Shown here: positions 58,933 through 64,000 of the stretch, piece by piece
Layout of the letters: each line of letters starts with the position of its first letter
Numbering within the stretch: position 1 is the stretch's first letter
Assembly (NCBI GenBank): GCA_014378715.1
Contig: JACMNE010000073.1
Location: forward strand, 1-64,000
Direction: 5' to 3'
From: Microbacteriaceae bacterium
GTDB lineage: Bacteria; Actinomycetota; Actinomycetes; Actinomycetales; Microbacteriaceae
DNA length: 64,000 bases
The notes under the pieces: generated by a model
The model's database searches: none
The model's input: only the letters and a program-made list of their open reading frames with translations
What the model was told of the DNA's origin: nothing
Made by a program: the position numbers and the translations under genes

Positions 58933-59517
58933 TCAGGCCAGAACGTAGACCAGCACAGAGAGCTGCGCCGAGACGTTCGCACCATCGATGGAGAGGGTGA
59001 AGCCGGTCAGGCTGGTCAGCCGGGTGCCGGTCTGCAGCGCTCCAATGACCTCGATCACCCCTTCGTACGGCCCCGAGATGCTGATATCGATGGCTACCGA
59101 GAAAAGTTCACCATCAGCGACGGGCGCATCACCGGGGGCACCGTCCGATGTGCTCGAGGCGGGCGCGATGGTCGCGGCCGTCGGGGTGCCGACAGTGACG
59201 GACTGCACACCAACACCCTGCGTGGCCGCGCTCCTCCCGAGCTCCGTCACGAAGACACCCACCCCCGGCAGATTCGGGACCGACAGCCTGATCTTCGTCT
59301 GCGCGTCCAGGAGCGTCTCGACATCGGCGCGCTGGGCCTGCAGCAGATCGAGTGTGGTGGCGGACTCGGCGTTCTGCGCCTGGGCTGCTGACAGCCCGAC
59401 TCGCGCCTCAGAGGTCCGTTCGAGGGCCGGCACGACCCCGAGCAGCATGCCGCCAACGACAATGATCACGATCGCCAGTACGGCCACTATTCCTTGGACG
59501 CTTTTGCTGATCATCAC
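58933..59517 (-). CDS. PilO-like type IV pilus assembly protein
   Basis: Single N-term TM, coiled coil, downstream of pilM/pilN-like genes; position-based. Confidence 0.72.
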   Translation of the reverse strand: MMISKSVQGIVAVLAIVIIVVGGMLLGVVPALERTSEARVGLSAAQAQNAESATTLDLLQAQRADVETLLDAQTKIRLSVPNLPGVGVFVTELGRSAATQGVGVQSVTVGTPTAATIAPASSTSDGAPGDAPVADGELFSVAIDISISGPYEGVIEVIGALQTGTRLTSLTGFTLSIDGANVSAQLSVLVYVLA

Positions 59518-60171
59518 TCAGTTTCCCCTTCTGGGTTGGACGGTGAACGCACCCGAGTCGAGGTGCAGCACCACGATCGTCTGGTAGGCACCGTCAGCGC
59601 CGGTGATTGACTCGATCGCACAGTCGGCGAATCCGTCGAGGGCGCGCAGGGCTGCGACCCAGCCGCTGATGTCGGCGAGGCTCCCCGCCGAAGCCGAGAT
59701 GGCCAGGGTCGCCACCCTCGGCTCCTCGAGGGGGATCGAGGGCTGCGGAAAGTCCGCGAGCGGCGACGTCGAGTCGACTGTGACATTGCGAATGGTGGCA
59801 CCGGCGGGCAGCAGGGCGGAGACCTCGCCGATGTACTGTGCCCAGTTGATGTCCGCGGCCCTCACAACAGTCTCGACGTGCTCATGAGCGTCGAGGTCGG
59901 TCTGCAGATCGACCTCGGCGGCGTATTCCACTTGAGCGTTGACGAGAGTCTCCCCGGTGTTCCGCGCTGACGAGAGCAGCGCCTCGCTGCGGACCGCGGC
60001 GATGTTGGCCGTGACGGCCAGCAGCAGCAGCATGACGACGGTGGCGGCGATGCCCGCGCCCCATCTGCGGCGGACCTTCCTGTCCTTCCTGGCCGCGCGA
60101 AAGGCAGGGGGAAGGAGGTTCACCCTGGGCGAGCCGCCGATGGACAGGCTGAGCCCCGACCCCCGCGCCAT
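59518..60171 (-). CDS. PilN-like type IV pilus assembly protein
   Basis: N-term VNLLPPAFRAARKDRKVRRRWG then TM; immediately after pilM. Confidence 0.78.
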   Translation of the reverse strand: MARGSGLSLSIGGSPRVNLLPPAFRAARKDRKVRRRWGAGIAATVVMLLLLAVTANIAAVRSEALLSSARNTGETLVNAQVEYAAEVDLQTDLDAHEHVETVVRAADINWAQYIGEVSALLPAGATIRNVTVDSTSPLADFPQPSIPLEEPRVATLAISASAGSLADISGWVAALRALDGFADCAIESITGADGAYQTIVVLHLDSGAFTVQPRRGN

Positions 60172-61232
60172 CAGGACACCCCCCTGATGGCCAGTCCCAG
60201 TGCCGGGATGAACGCCCCCTCGGATGCCGCGAACTCGGACACGGCGAATCCCGCGCCGTAGGAGATCGATGAGGACAGGCGGGGAGGACTGACTGGCAGC
60301 CCTGTGAGGGTGGCCAGTTCCTTCGCGAAACCGCCGAGCCGAGACCCTCCACCGGTGAGGTAGATGCGCGAGATCGGCAGGTCGGCATGGGAGCCGTTGA
60401 AGAACGAGATGGTGTTTCGCAGGCTGCGCAGCAGCTCACCGACGGTGTCGCTTGCGACGCCTGCGGCGAGTTCGAGGTCGGGCGGCATGGTGCCGGTGAT
60501 GGTGATCCGTCTCTTGACTGTCTCGGCCTGGGCGACGGACAGGGGGAGGCGGGAGGTGAGGGCCTCGGTGACGTCCAGTCCGCCGGCCCGCAGGAGCCGG
60601 AGGAAGAGCGGTACGGCCCCTCTCGAAATCACGATGCCGGTCGTCGTCGCACCGACATCGATGACCGCGACGACCTCGTCGGAGTGCTGCCCCACATTGA
60701 GTGCGCGGCTGATAGCGAAGGGGATCAGGTCGAGTCCCACCGGATCGAGGTTCGCGAGACGGGCGACCTCCATGTCACCGGCGATGACCTCCTTCAAGAT
60801 GGCGACGAGGAGCCCGGACACCTCGGGTTCGCGATCACCCGATGCCGGAACCAGCGCCGACGGGTAGAAGTCGAGCACGGCATCCTCGACGGGAAAGGGG
60901 AGGAGTTCCTGCGCAATGAACGGCAGGGACTCCCTGATTCGGCGCAGGGACATCTTCGGAACCGTGAGATCGCGGGCCGTCACCCGGTAGTTGCCCGTCC
61001 CCAGTACTACCCGCCTGCTCGTGAACCGCTCGGCACGCCACAGGCGCTTGATGGCCCGGGCGATCACCTCGGGCTCGACGATCCGTTCGCGATCGAACGC
61101 ACCCGCCGGAATGGCTATCTCCCCATACCGAAGCACAACCGGGTTCGGCGACCTGCCGCCTCCCAGCTCGACGGCGCGCACGGCGTCGAAGCCGATCTCG
61201 AGGCCGATCTGGTTTTGTGCCATGAGGAGCAT
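60171..61232 (-). CDS. pilM: Type IV pilus assembly protein PilM
   Basis: IGLEIGFDAVRAVELGGGR; AVIDVGATTTGIVISRG; IYLTGGGSRLGGFAKEL (actin-like ATPase). Confidence 0.92.
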   Translation of the reverse strand: MLLMAQNQIGLEIGFDAVRAVELGGGRSPNPVVLRYGEIAIPAGAFDRERIVEPEVIARAIKRLWRAERFTSRRVVLGTGNYRVTARDLTVPKMSLRRIRESLPFIAQELLPFPVEDAVLDFYPSALVPASGDREPEVSGLLVAILKEVIAGDMEVARLANLDPVGLDLIPFAISRALNVGQHSDEVVAVIDVGATTTGIVISRGAVPLFLRLLRAGGLDVTEALTSRLPLSVAQAETVKRRITITGTMPPDLELAAGVASDTVGELLRSLRNTISFFNGSHADLPISRIYLTGGGSRLGGFAKELATLTGLPVSPPRLSSSISYGAGFAVSEFAASEGAFIPALGLAIRGVS

Positions 61233-61257
61233 CCCTATTCATCGTGCGGTGTGGTGG

Positions 61258-62100
61258 TCATGGTGCGAGCGAGAACAGCGAGAGGTAGGAGGCGAAGATA
61301 CCGGTGCCGAAGATGATCCCGACCCAGGCGCCGCCGAGCATCCACGGACCGAAGGGAACTCCTGAATGGCGCGACACACGGCGGGACACCACGAGCACCA
61401 TGCCGAAGACGCCGCCGAGCACAAAGGCGGCGAACGCTCCCACGAGCAACGGCCCCCAGCCCCACCAGCCGAGGTAGAAACCGAGGACCCCGGCGAGCTT
61501 GACGTCGCCGAGTCCCATGCCGCCCGGACGGATCAGGCGAAGGGTGCCGTAGACCGCGAGCAGGGCGGCTCCGCCGAGCACCGCGGTGAAGAATGAGGAC
61601 ACGTCGCCATCCAGCAGGGCTGCGCCGCCCAGGAGGACCAGTCCGACCCAGAGCAGCGGCAGGACGATCGCGCTCGGCAGCCGGTGTGTGTTCACGTCGA
61701 TCGCCGCGAGAACAACCGACGCTGCCGCGAGATAAAGGAAGGCCACGAGGACGGCTACGCTCGACATCACTTCGAGTCCAGATCCCCCAGACGGCTGTGT
61801 GAGCATCCAGTGCAGGGTGACCACCACAAAGAACAGCCCCATTCCTGCCTCGACCAGCGGATACCTGATCGAGATGCGTTCGCGGCAGGATCGGCACCGT
61901 CCGCGCAGCAGCAGGAAGGACACAACCGGCACGTTGTCACGCCGAAGGATCGGAGTCGCGCAGGCGGGACATCCGCTCGGGGGCGTGACGATCGACATCC
62001 CTGCCGGAATTCGGTGGACGACCACGTTGGCGAAGGATCCGATCAGCACACCGCCCAGCCCCGCTCCGGCGAGAGCCAGGGCCACACCCGGCTCAACCAC
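61258..62100 (-). CDS. Prepilin peptidase (A24)
   Basis: IGSFANVVVHRIPAGMSIVTPPSGCPACATPI...CRSCRERISIRYPLVE; AAIDVNTHRLP; GMGLGDVKLAGVLG. Confidence 0.95.
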   Translation of the reverse strand: MVEPGVALALAGAGLGGVLIGSFANVVVHRIPAGMSIVTPPSGCPACATPILRRDNVPVVSFLLLRGRCRSCRERISIRYPLVEAGMGLFFVVVTLHWMLTQPSGGSGLEVMSSVAVLVAFLYLAAASVVLAAIDVNTHRLPSAIVLPLLWVGLVLLGGAALLDGDVSSFFTAVLGGAALLAVYGTLRLIRPGGMGLGDVKLAGVLGFYLGWWGWGPLLVGAFAAFVLGGVFGMVLVVSRRVSRHSGVPFGPWMLGGAWVGIIFGTGIFASYLSLFSLAP

Positions 62101-63817
62101 CAGGGACCAGGTCCCGCAGCGATGTCCTGCCCCCGACGAGCGCCCCGGAGGGTGTGCCAGACGACCCGCCCGGTGCGGTCCGCTGGGGGCCGGGGAACTG
62201 GACCGGCAGATAGCGGAGGATGGACGACCCCCCCATGGACACGTTCCCCCCGTACAGGCCGCCGCGCCACTGCGAGGAGAACCCCATCGAGATCGCGCAC
62301 GGCGTGTAGAGCAGGGCCGTCACCGGTGCCTGGACGATGAAGGACTGGGCGATGCTGGACCGGCTTCCCGTGCAGGTGGGCTTGCCGTCGGCGATCTGGT
62401 CCGGCGTGACCAGGGTCAGTGTCTGCGCGCTGGCGGACGCGATCTGGGAGCTGTCGGCGAACGCGAACGTCGAGGCGATGATCACGAGGTCGTTCTGCAG
62501 GATGAGGATCCCGCTGCCGGTCAGACTGACGCCGGCGGCGCAGCCCCGCGCGTCGATGATGCCCGGCCCGCTGGCGAGCAGGTTCACGAGCACCTGCAGG
62601 GCGAGACCGTTGCACCCGATCGACGTGGTCATCGTGGTGTAACCGGGCCAGGCACCTGGGACATACCCCACATCGACCCAGTCCGACGCGGGCAGCACGG
62701 CGACGGGGTTCGCGGCTGCGGGGGGACCAGCACCCGGGCCGGCCGGAACAACGGTGATGGCCCCGGTGACGTGCTCTGGGCCCGTCACCGACCGGGTCGT
62801 CAGCGCACCGAGCAGAGTCGAGGTGTCGCTCAGGGACGTCGCTCCGGTCGACCAGCCGTCTCCGCCGATGATCGACGATCCGGCCTGGGCGAGAGACGAT
62901 GCCGTCGCCCGGCCGAAGATCTGGGAGGAGCCCATGAGGCTGGTCGGACCGGAGGTCCACGTGTCGCCGCGAACGATCGAGCTTCCTGCCGACTCGAGAT
63001 CGGTAGCGACCACACCCCCTGAGACGATGGCGGAGCCCTGGACGATGGCGGATCCCGTGGACCAGATTCCCCCACCCACGGTGGCGGCTCCACCAATGTT
63101 CGCGCTTGCCGCGCTGACGTTTCCCCCGATGTGCGCGGTGTCAGTCAGGTTCGTGGCCCCGGCCGTCCGCACATCCCCGCGCACCTGGCACGACGCCCCG
63201 AACACGAGCGACCCCTGGTCGACGGTGACAGCACTGTTGTAGATGCCGGACCCCGCGCAGGAGAGGTCACCCGTATGCACCCGGACCAGCGGAACCGACC
63301 CGTCGACCGCCATGATCTGGCTGGAGCCCAGAAAACCGGCTGAGGCGTAGGAGAACATCGCCACCGGCGCTACGGGAACGGCGGCGGTGCTGGGTGCGGC
63401 CGCGTACACGGCCTCAACGCGCCTCAGGTCTCCCGAGTCATTCCCTGCCACTCCGATGTCTTCAGCGAGCCCGGTCGACACCACCCTGATCTCAGCTGCG
63501 CCTGAGGCAGGACAGCCGCTGACCCACGCGCCACCCGCAGTTCTGGAGGCCACGTCGAGGGTGAACGACGGGGCCGTCGGCAGCGGCATCGTCGAGGGGC
63601 AGGAACCCCGCAGGAGGGCGGCGCGGGAGAAGTCGATGCCGGCCTCGGCCGCGGACTGGGCCTGAAGCGAGGCCCGCGCCGCCGAACTGGTGGCGAGCCC
63701 CGCGACGAGGCCGGTGGCGATCGTCACCGCGACGATTGAGACGATCGCGGTCACCCCCAGCACCGACAGCATGACACTGCCGCGCTCGGAGGCGGTGGGG
63801 GTATCTCTGGCTGTCAT
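62093..63817 (-). CDS. PilX-like minor pilin with predicted beta-solenoid region
   Basis: N-term ERGSVMLSVLGVTAIVSIVAVTIATGLV (PilX-like TM) followed by GSSxIxGxxxSxG hexapeptide-like repeats. Confidence 0.72.
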   Translation of the reverse strand: MTARDTPTASERGSVMLSVLGVTAIVSIVAVTIATGLVAGLATSSAARASLQAQSAAEAGIDFSRAALLRGSCPSTMPLPTAPSFTLDVASRTAGGAWVSGCPASGAAEIRVVSTGLAEDIGVAGNDSGDLRRVEAVYAAAPSTAAVPVAPVAMFSYASAGFLGSSQIMAVDGSVPLVRVHTGDLSCAGSGIYNSAVTVDQGSLVFGASCQVRGDVRTAGATNLTDTAHIGGNVSAASANIGGAATVGGGIWSTGSAIVQGSAIVSGGVVATDLESAGSSIVRGDTWTSGPTSLMGSSQIFGRATASSLAQAGSSIIGGDGWSTGATSLSDTSTLLGALTTRSVTGPEHVTGAITVVPAGPGAGPPAAANPVAVLPASDWVDVGYVPGAWPGYTTMTTSIGCNGLALQVLVNLLASGPGIIDARGCAAGVSLTGSGILILQNDLVIIASTFAFADSSQIASASAQTLTLVTPDQIADGKPTCTGSRSSIAQSFIVQAPVTALLYTPCAISMGFSSQWRGGLYGGNVSMGGSSILRYLPVQFPGPQRTAPGGSSGTPSGALVGGRTSLRDLVPGG

Positions 63818-64000
63818 CGAAAGCACGCTCCGGGGCTCGCAGCGGCATTGCGGCTGGTCGACGATGTCGAGGTGATCGTCTCGGGCGAACCGGGGGGAGT
63901 GTCGCTGGTGAATCTCAGGCCGACGGTGCCGACGGTAGGGCTGGAGAACACCGGTCCACCATCCACGGGGAGGATCCCGTCGGCGGCGCCGATCCATCCG
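63814..64000 (-). CDS. C-terminal fragment of an upstream pilus-operon protein (prepilin/PilW-like, truncated)
   Basis: Frame open to window edge (GWIGAADGILPVDGGPVFSSPTVGTVGLRFTSDTPPGSPETITSTSSTSRNAAASPGACFR*), ATGA overlap with next gene. Confidence 0.6.
   Translation of the reverse strand, partial: GWIGAADGILPVDGGPVFSSPTVGTVGLRFTSDTPPGSPETITSTSSTSRNAAASPGACFR

Noticed and set aside
57135-58985. 616-aa minus-strand ORF opposite the helicase
   Set aside because: Mirror-frame artefact of high GC; the plus-strand helicase motifs are clear.
61366-61380. Further ACTCCTGAATG copy inside the prepilin peptidase gene
   Set aside because: Lies in conserved coding sequence (HSGVPFG) with no partner repeat; probably chance.

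Overview
High-GC actinobacterial chromosome segment, most likely Micrococcales/Microbacteriaceae (inferred from gene order and protein sequence; taxon not tested). About 61 protein-coding genes are supportable. I saw no rRNA, tRNA, CRISPR array, transposase or phage gene. Left to right: 3' end of rpsA; DUF4126; coaE; uvrB-uvrA-uvrC; rapZ-whiA (no yvcK between them); sodA; gap-pgk-tpi-secG-rbpA; a convergent pentose-phosphate block (tkt-tal-pgi-zwf-opcA-pgl); ctaB/ctaA; sufBD-Rieske-sufC-sufT; a signalling/polysaccharide neighbourhood (histidine kinase, degenerate GGDEF protein, lipoprotein, processive-type GT2, OmpR-type regulator, GH6 endoglucanase); ABC-F; SURF1; fabG; serB; glgC/glgA; rpmE2; treS; sirtuin; rRNA/tRNA methyltransferase; D,D-carboxypeptidase; desaturase; helicase; and at the right edge a type IV pilus operon (pilO-pilN-pilM-prepilin peptidase-PilX-like). 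Main items for a second look: (1) a dispersed nonamer AGCGGATGT/ACATCCGCT (13 exact copies found by eye) in both orientations and several reading frames, often forcing rare codons, which behaves like a DNA-level signal (uptake-like or chromosome-organisation motif); (2) the type IV pilus operon with a PilX-like minor pilin carrying a predicted beta-solenoid; (3) the HK/degenerate-GGDEF/GT2/RR/GH6 module; (4) a 224-bp composite inverted-repeat element between ctaB and ctaA; (5) two unrelated 18-bp-period intergenic tandem repeats.
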